Shown: positions 18,247-27,031 of the stretch, piece after piece
How positions within the stretch are numbered: the first letter of the stretch is position 1
Layout: every line of letters starts with the position of its first letter
Assembly: GCF_019977235.1 (NCBI RefSeq)
Contig: NZ_AP024646.1
Coordinates: forward strand, 4,650,001-4,714,000
Reading direction: 5' to 3'
Length of the DNA stretch: 64,000 nt
Origin: Arthrobacter sp. StoSoilB5
Lineage (GTDB): Bacteria > Actinomycetota > Actinomycetes > Actinomycetales > Micrococcaceae
Program-made: the position numbers and the translations under genes
Notes under the pieces: model-generated
What the model was told of the DNA's origin: nothing
The model's input: only the letters and a program-made list of their open reading frames with translations
Database searches by the model: none

Positions 18247-19182
18247 TCACTCCGGCGGGCGGGCGACACTGATATCCGCGTGTCCCCCGCGAATTTGGGT
18301 GGCGTCAGGTGTTTGGGTGTCGTCAGGGGACCGGCCCAAGGGCGGCTCGGGTTTGTACACCCACGCCACGAGCACCACGGAGATGATCATCAGCAGGAAC
18401 CATGCAAGGAGCTTGTCGATCGAGACCGCCTGCCAGCCTTTCAACTGGTTCGGGTACAGCCACGCGTGGGACCACGTGCCGATGTTCTCGGCGAACCAAA
18501 TGAACAGTGCCACCAGCAGGAAAGACACCAGGATGGGCATCCGGAAGCGCTTACGGAACACGCGGAAGTGCATAACGCAGCGGCCGTAGACGAGCACGAC
18601 GGCGGCAAGCAGCACCCAGCGCGCGTCAAGGATGTAGTGGTGCGAGAAGAAATTGACGTAGATCCCGGCCGCCACGATAGCTGTGATCCATCGCCACGGA
18701 TAGCGGTCGAAGTGGAGGTCAAAGAGCCGGAAGACACGAACCATGTAGGAGCCCACGGCCGCATACATGAAGCCACTGAACAGCGGAACACCACCGATCC
18801 GGAGGAAGCCCTCGGCCTCGTAGGACCACGAGCCCACGTCCGTCTTGAACAGCTCCATGACGGTCCCCACCGCATGGAACAGCAGTATCACCCGCAATTC
18901 GCGCAGCGTCTCCAGCTTGAAACTGATCATCAGGATTTGGATGACGACGGCGGCGATGGTCAGGAAGTCGTTTCTGGCCAGGCTGGCGTCGTGCGGGTAC
19001 CAGAGGCGGACTGCGATGATTACCGCGAGCAACGCTGCACCGAACACGCAGGCCCATGCCTGCTTCAGTCCGAACACCACGAACTCGGTCAGTCGCACGC
19101 GGAGCGGGCCCCCGCGGGCATGCTGCAGATAACGGTGCGCAAGGTCATCGATGGCTTGTTCCACCGAGGTCGAATTACGCAT
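18247..19182 (-). CDS. DUF817 membrane protein
   Basis: About 311 residues and 8 or so hydrophobic segments, with the DUF817 family core (FGLKQAWACVFGAALLAVI, then SYEAEGFLRIGGVPLFSGFM and YPNQLKGWQAVS). The C-terminal about 35 residues are a polar cytoplasmic tail. The ATG at 19182 overlaps the upstream mpaB-like gene by 8 bases, so the pair is translationally coupled; a GTG at 19197 is possible. Family function unknown. Confidence 0.8.
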   Translation of the reverse strand: MRNSTSVEQAIDDLAHRYLQHARGGPLRVRLTEFVVFGLKQAWACVFGAALLAVIIAVRLWYPHDASLARNDFLTIAAVVIQILMISFKLETLRELRVILLFHAVGTVMELFKTDVGSWSYEAEGFLRIGGVPLFSGFMYAAVGSYMVRVFRLFDLHFDRYPWRWITAIVAAGIYVNFFSHHYILDARWVLLAAVVLVYGRCVMHFRVFRKRFRMPILVSFLLVALFIWFAENIGTWSHAWLYPNQLKGWQAVSIDKLLAWFLLMIISVVLVAWVYKPEPPLGRSPDDTQTPDATQIRGGHADISVARPPE

Positions 19183-19981
19183 TGCCAGCCCTGCCACTGC
19201 TCTTGGCCGGAGTGGTCTCCAGACGGCTCAGGTAGTAGTCCCTGGGCCAGTGCCGTATCCGCTGCGGAAGCCGGGGATAGACGCGACCGAGCCACCGCAT
19301 TGTCCGCTCGAAGCGGCGGTCATCACGGGGAGTCCACTCCAAGCCGAAGCCTTCGCGGAGGTGATCAGGAAGCAGGCCAGCGGTCAGGAAGCGGGCAAGG
19401 GGCATGGCCAGGCGTATGAGTGCCGGCCCACCTGCCGGATACAGCAGGTCCTCGGCTACCTTGCGGGCTTTTTCATCTGGTCGCAGCCGATCCACGTGCG
19501 CCGACCAGTATTCAGCGAAGGCCGCACGATCGGCGGGCCACATATCCGCTGGAAGCTGCAGAGCCGTCCCGATACGCGCGTAGTCGAGGTACATGCGGTC
19601 GGCGGTATCGTCGTCGAGCTGTCCGTGCACCTGCTCGTACACGGTGACGGCGGTGTCGTACAGGGTGGCCACAACCCACAGCTGAGATTCGGGATCGAAC
19701 GCGTTGTAGCCCTTTGTGGCATCATCAGGGTTCCGCCGCACCGGAGCATGGGCGCGGTTAACGGCGCGGCGAACCGCGGCAACTTGCTCGTCTGTTCCGT
19801 AAACAATCGCGTAAACGTAAGTCAGCGTGGCCCGGAGGCGATCCTGCGGCCTTTGGGCAAAGTCGCTGTGATCGGCGACGCCGTGACCAACCCTGGGATC
19901 CGCGACCTGGAGGAGGATGGCACGCCCGGCACCGGCGAGCAGTATGCCCTCCGCGCCGATGTCAGCAAGCCCTCCACCCAT
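19175..19981 (-). CDS. MpaB/rubber oxygenase-family (DUF2236) protein
   Basis: 268 residues, with ILLAGAGRAILLQVADPRVG near the N-terminus, then DPESQLWVVATLYDTAVTVYE and the PADRAAFAEYWSAHVDRL region typical of the ER-bound oxygenase mpaB / latex-clearing protein fold. Family members bind b-type haem and oxidise hydrophobic substrates; which substrate is used here is unknown. An in-frame stop shortly upstream fixes the ATG at 19981. It is co-transcribed with the DUF817 membrane protein. Confidence 0.75.
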   Translation of the reverse strand: MGGGLADIGAEGILLAGAGRAILLQVADPRVGHGVADHSDFAQRPQDRLRATLTYVYAIVYGTDEQVAAVRRAVNRAHAPVRRNPDDATKGYNAFDPESQLWVVATLYDTAVTVYEQVHGQLDDDTADRMYLDYARIGTALQLPADMWPADRAAFAEYWSAHVDRLRPDEKARKVAEDLLYPAGGPALIRLAMPLARFLTAGLLPDHLREGFGLEWTPRDDRRFERTMRWLGRVYPRLPQRIRHWPRDYYLSRLETTPAKSSGRAGNA

Positions 19982-20022
19982 CTTGATACTTTATCGTCTG
20001 CATCTGGTCACAGACCCGCTGG

Positions 20023-20757
20023 TCACAGCCCCGCCATGCCCTGGAGTACGAGCAGCTGATGTTCGAACAGTTCGTCGCGCGCAGCAAACGTATCGGCCCC
20101 ATACTGGCCAAACACTTCGAAGCTGACAGCCCCGAACACCGACGTCCACGCCAGCACGCCCCGCGCGAGCGCGGCGTCCGGCACTGTGAGGCCCAGTTCA
20201 GTCCGGATGTTCGCCATGTCTGCTGCCAAAGCTGGTGGGATGACGACGGCGGGAGTCACCTCTGCGTTCAGCGCACCAGCCGTGTACGCGGCGTCGAAAA
20301 TGCCCACCAAGCGAAGGATTACCCGCGTTCCCGGTCCCGTGGTGCGCTCCCCCGGCGCTTGATATCCGGGCACGGGACTTCCGAACAGCAGTGCGTAGCT
20401 GGCCGGTTCGCGCAACGCCCACGCACGAACCGCCTTACCCAGGGCACGGAACTGGCTGGCAAAATCATCCTCAGGGACCGCCGCTACGGCTGCATCCACT
20501 TCGTCGCCGAGCTCGTTGTAGCAGTCGATGAGCAGGAGCGTTAGCAGCTCATCGCGGTTCTCGACGTAGCGGTAGACAGCGGACGAGACCACGCCAAGGT
20601 CCCGTGCCACGGCCCGCAGCGAGAGGGCAGCCGCGCCATGGACCGCCAAATGCTCGCGGCCCAGGCGCACAATATCGGCGATGGTTTGAGCACGTGCCCG
20701 CTCGCGGGGAGTTGGTGGCTTGGGTGTCTTCTTCAAGGTTCGATCGGCGGCGTTCAC
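20023..20757 (-). CDS. TetR/AcrR-family transcriptional regulator
   Basis: 244 residues from the GTG at 20757 (a TTG at 20775 is also possible). The N-terminal helix-turn-helix (about 20-70) has ADIVRLGREHLAVHGAAALSLRAV and GVVSSAVYRYVENRDELL. The C-terminal domain resembles TetR_C_13/WHG-type proteins (RALGKAVRAWALREPASYALLFGSPVPGY). Two copies of a 15-bp palindrome lie between it and the divergent epimerase gene, so it probably represses both. Confidence 0.85.
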   Translation of the reverse strand: MNAADRTLKKTPKPPTPRERARAQTIADIVRLGREHLAVHGAAALSLRAVARDLGVVSSAVYRYVENRDELLTLLLIDCYNELGDEVDAAVAAVPEDDFASQFRALGKAVRAWALREPASYALLFGSPVPGYQAPGERTTGPGTRVILRLVGIFDAAYTAGALNAEVTPAVVIPPALAADMANIRTELGLTVPDAALARGVLAWTSVFGAVSFEVFGQYGADTFAARDELFEHQLLVLQGMAGL

Positions 20758-20796
20758 GGCTCCAGCTTGCCACAAACGAGAGCGCCGTCAACAAAC

Positions 20797-20811
20797 GAGA
20801 GCAGTGCTCTT
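20797..20811. promoter_or_regulatory. TetR operator, copy 1
   Basis: GAGAGCAGTGCTCTT is an odd-length palindrome with one terminal mismatch. It lies in a 12-bp direct repeat, ACAAACGAGAGC, at 20772 and 20791. It is close to the tetR start. Confidence 0.6.
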
Positions 20812-20845
20812 GACTTTAGAGAAGTTTGCGATCATTCTGGATTTT

Positions 20846-20860
20846 GAGAGCAGTGCTCTC
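20846..20860. promoter_or_regulatory. TetR operator, copy 2
   Basis: GAGAGCAGTGCTCTC is a perfect 15-bp palindrome, 49 bases from copy 1 and 33 bases before the epimerase ATG. Confidence 0.65.
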
Positions 20861-20892
20861 GCTTTAGCCATCACATAGGAAGAGCGCCCACC

Positions 20893-21825
20893 ATGTACGT
20901 CGTCACAGGAGCAGGCCCCGTAGGTTGGACCGTCGCCGAACAACTCGCCGACCAAGGACACGAAGTCCGTCTTCTGACCCGCTCGGGAAGCGGGCCCGAT
21001 CATTCCCGCATTGAAAGGATGCGCGTGGACGCCTCCGATCCCGCCCAACTCAGCCAAGCGGTTAGCGGCGCCGCCGCTGTTTTCCACTGCATCCATGGAT
21101 CGACCTACCGTGCCGCAGCCTGGGCTGCCGAGCTTCCCCAAGCCGAGCAAGCGGTGATGGATGCAGCGGCAGCCGCGGGCGCCGTCGTCGTCTTTCCCGA
21201 AAGCCTCTACTCTTACAGCGAGCCGGACAGCGTGCTGACCGAGGCGGGACCGCGGGAGGCCCCAGGGGGCAAGCGCGGCGTCCGGACCCAGCTGCTGAGG
21301 GCGCGCACTGCTCACGAAGCGAATACGGTGAGCGTCGTGGCCGGTGACTTCTTCGGTCCCCGCGTGAGGATGGCACATGCCGGCGAGCGGATGGTGCCAT
21401 TGGTTCTGGCGGGGAAAACGGTTCAGGTCATGGGGAGCGCTGACCAGCCGCACTCCTTTACCTACGTGCCCGATCTCGCAGCAGCCATGATCGCGTCAGC
21501 CCGGAATCCGAAGCTTTGGAACACCGTGCTGCACGCACCCACGGGCCCGGCCTTGACGCAGCGGGAGCTTGCCAGCACGCACGCAATGGCCGCGGGTGTG
21601 GCCATTCCAAAGATGAGCGTCCTGCCTGGCTGGGTGCTGCGAACCCTGGGCGTGTTCTCGACGGACATGCGCGAGCTTGCCGAGATGCTGTACCAGTTCG
21701 AGCGGCCGTTCATCATGGATTCATCGCGCAGCCAAGAACTCCTGGGCTTTGAGCCAACGCCCCTGCCGGAAGCGGCAGCAGCGACTGTGGCGTGGTGGCG
21801 GGATGCTGTTCCGCAGGCCAAGTAG
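20893..21825 (+). CDS. NAD(P)-dependent epimerase/dehydratase (extended SDR)
   Basis: 310 residues. A Rossmann dinucleotide site GAGPVGWTVAEQLADQGHEV (about 6-25) starts the protein, with GAAAVFHCIHGSTY in the next strand. The usual YxxxK is not obvious: ESLYSYSEPD occupies the expected place, so it is an atypical SDR more likely to bind NAD(P) for isomerase or reductase chemistry on an unknown substrate. It is a single gene divergent from the TetR regulator across two palindromic operators. Confidence 0.75.
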   Translation: MYVVTGAGPVGWTVAEQLADQGHEVRLLTRSGSGPDHSRIERMRVDASDPAQLSQAVSGAAAVFHCIHGSTYRAAAWAAELPQAEQAVMDAAAAAGAVVVFPESLYSYSEPDSVLTEAGPREAPGGKRGVRTQLLRARTAHEANTVSVVAGDFFGPRVRMAHAGERMVPLVLAGKTVQVMGSADQPHSFTYVPDLAAAMIASARNPKLWNTVLHAPTGPALTQRELASTHAMAAGVAIPKMSVLPGWVLRTLGVFSTDMRELAEMLYQFERPFIMDSSRSQELLGFEPTPLPEAAAATVAWWRDAVPQAK

Positions 21826-21842
21826 CTGCAGCGTGCGCAGGG

Positions 21843-22694
21843 TTAGAGGCCGTCGTCGTAGTTCCAGTGCTCCTGCCAGCGCCAATCGATAGGTTCGCGG
21901 AGCCGCTGGTAGCGGATGTCCGTGGACAGGCGCATGGTCCCGCTGCGGTCCACGTTGTCCAACGCAGCGTGAACAATGTGCGCTGAATGGACCACGACGT
22001 CGCCAACCTCGTAGTCAGTCACAAGCCACCTTGCGTCGCGCTCTTCCGCCAAGCCGGGAAGATCCGCAGTGATTGATGCGGCCGGCATCTTCAGCGTCCC
22101 TTCCCTTTCGCCGGCCATCACCCAATGATGGCTCCCCTCCAGATACGTCAGGCCACCCCGCTCACGGGGGCAATCGCCCAGCGGAATCCACATGGAGAGC
22201 ACACGATCGCTGCCTTCACGGAGATACACCAAATCGTAGTGAGCCTGGGTGGCCGTTCCTATGCCGCTGTCACCAGGCTTGGTATGTCGGATGATCTTCC
22301 GTCGATGTAAATGCACCTCGTCCGCCAGGAACCATGCAAACCAGTCAGCGATGCCCTCTGCCGTGCACAGGGCCTGGTACTCCGGTCCCGGAACGATGAC
22401 GTCGAAGAGGCCGCGGCGCAATGCCTCCCGATCCACGTCTCCCGGGGCTGCTATGCCCTCACGTGGATCCGTGCCCTCCGCGTACACGTTGGCTCCGCGC
22501 AACGAGCCGAAGTAGAACTCCCTGAAATCCAGGAGCTGCCCCCTGTTCAGTTGTCCTTTCAGGTACAGGTATCCGTCCCTGCGGAGCCTCGCCCACAATG
22601 CGTCCCGGTCCCCTCGCTCGGAATCCGGCACCTGTTCCAGCTCACCCAACCGGGAATTCGATTCGTCCAGAGCATAGCCATTCGAAGTCAACAT
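21843..22694 (-). CDS. Phytanoyl-CoA dioxygenase (PhyH)-family protein
   Basis: 283 residues, Fe(II)/2-oxoglutarate oxygenase fold. The facial triad is visible as AHYDLVYL (His-x-Asp, about 150) and a distal His in VVVHSAHIVHAALDN (about 230), followed by the 2-oxoglutarate-binding Arg in TMRLSTDIRY. The ATG at 22694 is preceded by a GGTGGGA site. It probably hydroxylates a small molecule; the divergent AraC regulator, of the sugar/cupin type, suggests a carbohydrate-derived or osmolyte substrate. Confidence 0.8.
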   Translation of the reverse strand: MLTSNGYALDESNSRLGELEQVPDSERGDRDALWARLRRDGYLYLKGQLNRGQLLDFREFYFGSLRGANVYAEGTDPREGIAAPGDVDREALRRGLFDVIVPGPEYQALCTAEGIADWFAWFLADEVHLHRRKIIRHTKPGDSGIGTATQAHYDLVYLREGSDRVLSMWIPLGDCPRERGGLTYLEGSHHWVMAGEREGTLKMPAASITADLPGLAEERDARWLVTDYEVGDVVVHSAHIVHAALDNVDRSGTMRLSTDIRYQRLREPIDWRWQEHWNYDDGL

Positions 22695-22803
22695 GGTTCC
22701 CACCTTGTCAGTGGCGGACAGCCAAGTGAATGGACTCTGAGTCAGAAAGACTTGGACTTTTGTCCGGCTTGTCTTGAGGCTTTGGCAAGGGCAGCATTGG
22801 CCC

Positions 22804-23652
22804 ATGGACGATTGGTCGACGTACCGGCATCCGGCGTTCCCGCTCCGCGACCTGGGCCTCGCCTGTTTGGGCGCCGGGGAGCAAAGCGGTCCGCTGCCTT
22901 CCTTCTCCGGGCGCATGCTCAGCAGTCATGCCCTGGTCATCGTGTCCGGAGGAACGGGTCATTTCACCCAGAATGGCAGGCGTTTGGCGGTGCAAGCCCC
23001 TGCGCTCATTTGGCTATTCCCCGGAGTCACCCACGGCTACGGCCCCGGATCCCAAGGGTGGAACGAACACTGGTTGCTGTTCACGGGGCCAGCGGCAAGA
23101 GCAATGGAGGAGCTGGGGTGCTTCGCGCGGAGTCACCCCTTGGTGCCTCTAAGTGGTTCCTCGGAGGTTGCCTTGAAATCGGCTCTTGGACTTTTCCCGG
23201 CCCTCCGCGCAGCTCTCTCAACGGGCGGACCGCACGGTGATCTTGACGCCTCCGTGCTCTGCCAGCGGGTGCTGATCGAAGCGGGTATGCGGCGGAGCCC
23301 GGCCCCCAGCGAACCCCGCTCAGGCGACAACAAACTACTCTCCGCACTTCGCGAGGCAGCTCACTTGCCGCTCACCTTGTCCCAGTTGGCTACCTCGCTC
23401 AACGTCTCGGTTCCCGATCTCCGGCATTCAGTGCAAACCGCCACCGGTGTAGGACCCAAGGAGCTCATCATCCAGGTTCGGATGTCGCGGGCCCAGTCAC
23501 TCCTGGCTGATACAGACCTTCCCGTTCAGAGGATCGCTTCGCTGTCCGGTTACGACGACCCCGCCTATTTCAGCCGGCTCTTCACCAAGAAGACCGGGTC
23601 TTCGCCGAGCAAGTTCCGCCGGGAACACCACAGGACTGACCTGCCCGGATGA
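22804..23652 (+). CDS. AraC-family transcriptional regulator
   Basis: 282 residues. An N-terminal cupin sensor (about 10-130) has HALVIVSGGTGHFTQNGRR and LIWLFPGVTHGYGP. The C-terminal double helix-turn-helix (about 185-280) has LPLTLSQLATSLNVSVPDLRHS and LPVQRIASLSGYDDPAYFSRLFTKKTGSSPS, a canonical AraC signature. Divergent from the PhyH gene with a 109-base shared control region, so it probably activates that gene. Confidence 0.88.
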   Translation: MDDWSTYRHPAFPLRDLGLACLGAGEQSGPLPSFSGRMLSSHALVIVSGGTGHFTQNGRRLAVQAPALIWLFPGVTHGYGPGSQGWNEHWLLFTGPAARAMEELGCFARSHPLVPLSGSSEVALKSALGLFPALRAALSTGGPHGDLDASVLCQRVLIEAGMRRSPAPSEPRSGDNKLLSALREAAHLPLTLSQLATSLNVSVPDLRHSVQTATGVGPKELIIQVRMSRAQSLLADTDLPVQRIASLSGYDDPAYFSRLFTKKTGSSPSKFRREHHRTDLPG

Positions 23653-23715
23653 CCCTGCGGAGCAGCCTGTTGGCCTTCGAACTCTAATCCGCCCGCATCA
23701 GTCAGCTCCGAACTG

Positions 23716-24177
23716 TCACATCACGGCAGGAACCGCAGCGAACAGCTCACGGCACAGCCCCACACCTACGGCGAAGAGGGCGACCACTCCTACTACGTAG
23801 AGTCCGTACGATCCAAGCACGATGGCAAGCGGCCAGCCCTCCGGGGAGGTTTCTCCCGAGGCCAGGCCCGTGGCCATCGCCAGAACGACATTGGCGGCGA
23901 AGAGAAGCCCCACCACCAATACCAGCCACCCCGTGAGGCGACGTCGTCGTCGCGAAACCAGGCTGGCCGCGAACAGGACCACGCCTCCTCCACAGACGAG
24001 CACGAAAAGTTCGCCGGGCATGAGAAAGTCGAGATGAAGGCCACCGGCAGTTACGAGGAAGAACGCCGCAAGACAGATAGGTGCGGCTAGGGGAATTCCT
24101 ACCAGCACGGTCCCGACGACCGCCAGCACCCGCGCGACAGGGATACGACGTCTTGATCTGACATCTTCGACTGGCAT
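23716..24177 (-). CDS. Hypothetical four-helix membrane protein
   Basis: 153 residues, no family recognised. Four hydrophobic segments at about 16-42, 53-73, 82-103 and 118-143, with a basic RRRRR loop between the second and third. The N-terminus is basic, suggesting it is cytoplasmic. A palindromic repeat lies upstream, between this gene and the injection-system operon. Confidence 0.55.
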   Translation of the reverse strand: MPVEDVRSRRRIPVARVLAVVGTVLVGIPLAAPICLAAFFLVTAGGLHLDFLMPGELFVLVCGGGVVLFAASLVSRRRRRLTGWLVLVVGLLFAANVVLAMATGLASGETSPEGWPLAIVLGSYGLYVVGVVALFAVGVGLCRELFAAVPAVM

Positions 24178-24269
24178 GCGCTCAGCATCGTGCCAACGCC
24201 GGCTGCCGTATAGGGGCTTACGTCCCGATGCGCTCCAGCACTTCTTGCGGTCAGCACCGAACGGCGTCG

Positions 24270-24335
24270 CCCAAGTAAGTCGCAGCAGATGCCCTTTTGA
24301 GCGCCCAAAAGGGCATCTGCTGCGACTCAGTTGGG
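24270..24335. repeat. Palindromic intergenic element, copy A
   Basis: Arms of 29 bases pair with two mismatches around an 8-base loop. The outer end of the right arm, read in reverse, is CCCAACTGAGTCGCA; the inner stem carries GCAGATGCCCTTTT. It shares its ends but not its core with the elements at 46241 and 57766. It falls upstream of the contractile-system operon and contains no gene. Confidence 0.85.
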
Positions 24336-24446
24336 TTGCCTCAATCGAATGGAGTTACCCCTGTTTCCCCAGTGACTACGCGCAACAGCGGGAGTAACCT
24401 AGTCCCAGTTGCATTTCTGGTCTCCCTTCGAGTTCTGGGTTCTGCC

Positions 24447-25109
24447 GTGGGCTATGTGCGTTCGTCGTTGACCGACCTACTGGGGGTACTTTCCGACGCC
24501 GTCACTCCCCAGCGCGTAAGATTCGACGACGGCTCACCCGACGCCGCCGGTCCCTCACCGGATGCTCCGGTCACCGTCCATGCGGTCACGCTCAACCGTG
24601 TGGGAAGGTCCCGTCGCGACGGCCCGGTCCTGGACCTTGAACTGCGGGTGGCGGTGGAATGCCACGGCCCCGAACAGCTGGACAACATGGAGCAACTGCT
24701 CCTGGCCGTGGAACGTCACAGCCAGTATTCGGTTGTGTCCATGGGAGAATTCCGGCCTGAGGAATACTCCGGAGCTATCCGGCAAGGACTGGGATTCCTG
24801 GTCCGCATCCCCGTCGCCCTTCGCTTCGAAGAGCCCTCCGGACCTCCTGTCCTTGAGCCACTCATTGCCAAGACCGGCGTTGCCCGCCGTATCCACGGAC
24901 GGCTCGTGGATGTCCACAACAAAGGTATCCCCGACGCTTACATCCACGCCCATTCCTCCGCCACGGCAGTCGTCAGCGATGCGACCGGCCACTTCGAGGT
25001 CCTGGCCTCGGCGGATGAACTCCAGCACTTTGCCGTAGCAGTACGGGGCACGGAAAGGGAAGTTTCGGCCAGCACCAGCAGCCTGCCGGTCATCATCCGG
25101 TGGGTGTGA
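24447..25109 (+). CDS. Contractile injection system tail-terminator-like protein (Pvc16/DUF4255-like)
   Basis: About 220 residues. The N-terminal part (about 1-130) has the layout of DUF4255/Pvc16 tail-completion proteins: a starting helix, an RFDDGSPDAA loop, LDLELRVAVEC, MEQLLLAVERH and FLVRIPVALRFE. The C-terminal part (from about 150) is a carboxypeptidase-regulatory-like beta domain (HGRLVDVHNKGIPDAYIHA). The start is uncertain: GTG at 24447 is used; GTG at 24456 or 24372 are alternatives, and the first in-frame ATG (24297) falls inside the palindromic repeat. It is first in the cluster, 37 bases before the sheath gene. Confidence 0.6.
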   Translation: MGYVRSSLTDLLGVLSDAVTPQRVRFDDGSPDAAGPSPDAPVTVHAVTLNRVGRSRRDGPVLDLELRVAVECHGPEQLDNMEQLLLAVERHSQYSVVSMGEFRPEEYSGAIRQGLGFLVRIPVALRFEEPSGPPVLEPLIAKTGVARRIHGRLVDVHNKGIPDAYIHAHSSATAVVSDATGHFEVLASADELQHFAVAVRGTEREVSASTSSLPVIIRWV

Positions 25110-25146
25110 ATCCGCGGCCAACCGCGGGCATGAAAGGGGGCGCGCC

Positions 25147-26550
25147 ATGGCGAACTATCAGGCGCCAGGCGTTTATGTTCAGGAAGTGCCCAGCGGCGCA
25201 CGCGCCATCGGGCAGGTCAACACCAGCATCGCAGCATTCGTAGGCGTGGCTCCGGACCAGGACGCCTTGGTGGATGAGCTCCGTGTGCTGGACAACTGGA
25301 CGCAGTTCGTGGACCAATATGTCGGCAAAGCGAGCGCGGGCACACCGCTCTCCAACGCTGTTTACGGCTTCTTCTCAAACGGAGGGAGCCGTTGTTATGT
25401 GGTGAACATTGGGGCGAATGGCAGTCTGACGGGTACAGCGGCGAAGCCCACTGGCCTCACGTTGTTCGAGGCAGTGGACGACATCTCCATGGTGGCAGCT
25501 CCTGGATTCGCAGATGCGGAATCCTACGCGGCGCTCCAGGCGCACGTGGAGCACCCGCTCCGCCAGGACCGCATGGCCATCATGGACACCGTGGAGAAAG
25601 TAGACGACGTCGGGGCGCTCACGAGGGCCGCGACGTCGGGCGTTCCGGTGGGTGCGCGGGATACGGACGCCGGGGAAGAAGGCACGACGGCGGACCGCGA
25701 CTCGGGTGACTCTGGCTCGGCAGACGCACCGGAGGCAGCGGACGCCGGCGACAGCCCGCCGTCGTCGGCTTCCTCTGGCTCCCCGGTATCCTCGGACGTA
25801 CCCGACTGGCCCGATTCAACCCGGCCCCCGGCGAGCCGCTCGGCTGATGCGGATACGGAGGCAGGCGAGCAGCAAGACCTCGGCGCCCCGCAATCCCCCG
25901 GCGGCTACACGGCCCTTTATTTCCCGTGGATCGTGATGATCGATCCCGTCTCCGGCAAAAAGGTGACGCAGCCGCCGTCGGGCCATATCGCGGGGGTGTG
26001 GGCGCGCGTTGACTCCACCCGCGGCGTCCACAAGGCGCCAGCCAACGAGCCCATCCAGGGCGCGATCGACCTCGTGCGGCGGGTCAGCCGGGGCGAGCAG
26101 GAGGTCCTGAACCCTGCCGGCGTGAACTGCATCCGGTACTTCCCGGGCGAGGGCATCCGGATTTGGGGCGCCCGGACCAAGGCTCCCGAGGCCAGTGAAT
26201 ACCGATACGTGAACGTGCGGCGCCTGACCAACATGATCAAGGAGTCGGTGGCGGACGGGACACGCTGGGTGGTGTTCGAGCCCAACGACCACACGCTGTG
26301 GAAGTCGATCCGGCGCGACATCGGCGCATTCCTGACCAACGTGTGGCGGGATGGCGCCCTGCTGGGGACTACTCCTCAACAAGCTTTCTTCGTGAAGTGT
26401 GACGAAGAAACCAACCCTCCAGAGGTCCGCGATGCCGGGCAAGTGGTCACGCTGATCGGGATCGCACCCGTGAAACCGGCCGAGTTCGTGATCTTCAAGC
26501 TCATGCAATCGGCGGACAACACCAGTGAGACAGAGAGCGCAGGAGCCTGA
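25147..26550 (+). CDS. Contractile sheath protein
   Basis: 467 residues. The N-terminus YQAPGVYVQEVPSGARAIGQ and the C-terminal region PSGHIAGVWARVDSTRGVHK, ANEPIQGAIDLVRRVSRGEQ and GQVVTLIGIAPVKPAEFVIF are diagnostic of T4 gp18/Pvc2-type sheath subunits, which polymerise around the tube and contract. Between about 162 and 252 there is a low-complexity Asp/Ser/Ala/Pro/Glu-rich insertion lying where the surface domain of longer sheaths sits. The site AAAGGGGG precedes the ATG. A CCGCGG-CCAA-CCGCGG hairpin lies just upstream (25112-25127). Confidence 0.93.
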   Translation: MANYQAPGVYVQEVPSGARAIGQVNTSIAAFVGVAPDQDALVDELRVLDNWTQFVDQYVGKASAGTPLSNAVYGFFSNGGSRCYVVNIGANGSLTGTAAKPTGLTLFEAVDDISMVAAPGFADAESYAALQAHVEHPLRQDRMAIMDTVEKVDDVGALTRAATSGVPVGARDTDAGEEGTTADRDSGDSGSADAPEAADAGDSPPSSASSGSPVSSDVPDWPDSTRPPASRSADADTEAGEQQDLGAPQSPGGYTALYFPWIVMIDPVSGKKVTQPPSGHIAGVWARVDSTRGVHKAPANEPIQGAIDLVRRVSRGEQEVLNPAGVNCIRYFPGEGIRIWGARTKAPEASEYRYVNVRRLTNMIKESVADGTRWVVFEPNDHTLWKSIRRDIGAFLTNVWRDGALLGTTPQQAFFVKCDEETNPPEVRDAGQVVTLIGIAPVKPAEFVIFKLMQSADNTSETESAGA

Positions 26551-26551
26551 C

Positions 26552-27031
26552 ATGACAACCCCAACGCCTGCCGCCCAGCCCGGCAACGTGGTGGACCCGT
26601 ACCGGGCCTACAACTTCAAACTCGTTATCCAAGGCGTGGTCCAGGGGCACTTCACCAAAGTGGAGGGCCTCGGGCTGAAGATCGACCGCATCCTCTACCG
26701 CTCCGGCGGCGAAAACAGCACAGTGCGGGTCATTCCAGGACAGGTGGAATACACGCCGGTGACTTTGAAGTATGGGCTCACGGACTCCACCGAAATGCTG
26801 CAATGGCTCTTCAAAGCAGTGGACGGCAAAGTCGAGCGGCGCAACGTCTCCATCGCCATGCTCAACGACGCCGGCTCGGTGGAAGTCCGGCGCTGGAACT
26901 TGCTCGGGGCCTGGCCATGCGACTGGTTCGGCGCACCCCTTGACGCCCTGGGCAAGGACCTCGCCATCGAATCGCTCAGCATCGCGTACGACCGCCTGGA
27001 GCTCGACGATGCCCGCGCTCCCGTCGCCTGA
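26552..27031 (+). CDS. Injection-system inner tube protein
   Basis: 159 residues. VDPYRAYNFKLVIQGVVQGHF, then VEGLGLKI and PGQVEYTPVTLKYGLTDS are typical of the T4 gp19-like/Pvc1 tube family, which forms stacked hexameric rings inside the sheath. Begins 1 base after the sheath stop (TGACATG junction). Only one tube gene is present, whereas Afp/PVC clusters have two. Confidence 0.92.
   Translation: MTTPTPAAQPGNVVDPYRAYNFKLVIQGVVQGHFTKVEGLGLKIDRILYRSGGENSTVRVIPGQVEYTPVTLKYGLTDSTEMLQWLFKAVDGKVERRNVSIAMLNDAGSVEVRRWNLLGAWPCDWFGAPLDALGKDLAIESLSIAYDRLELDDARAPVA

Noticed and set aside
24297..24446. ATG at 24297 as start of the tail-terminator-like gene
   Set aside because: The first codons lie inside palindromic element A and encode unconserved residues without a ribosome site.
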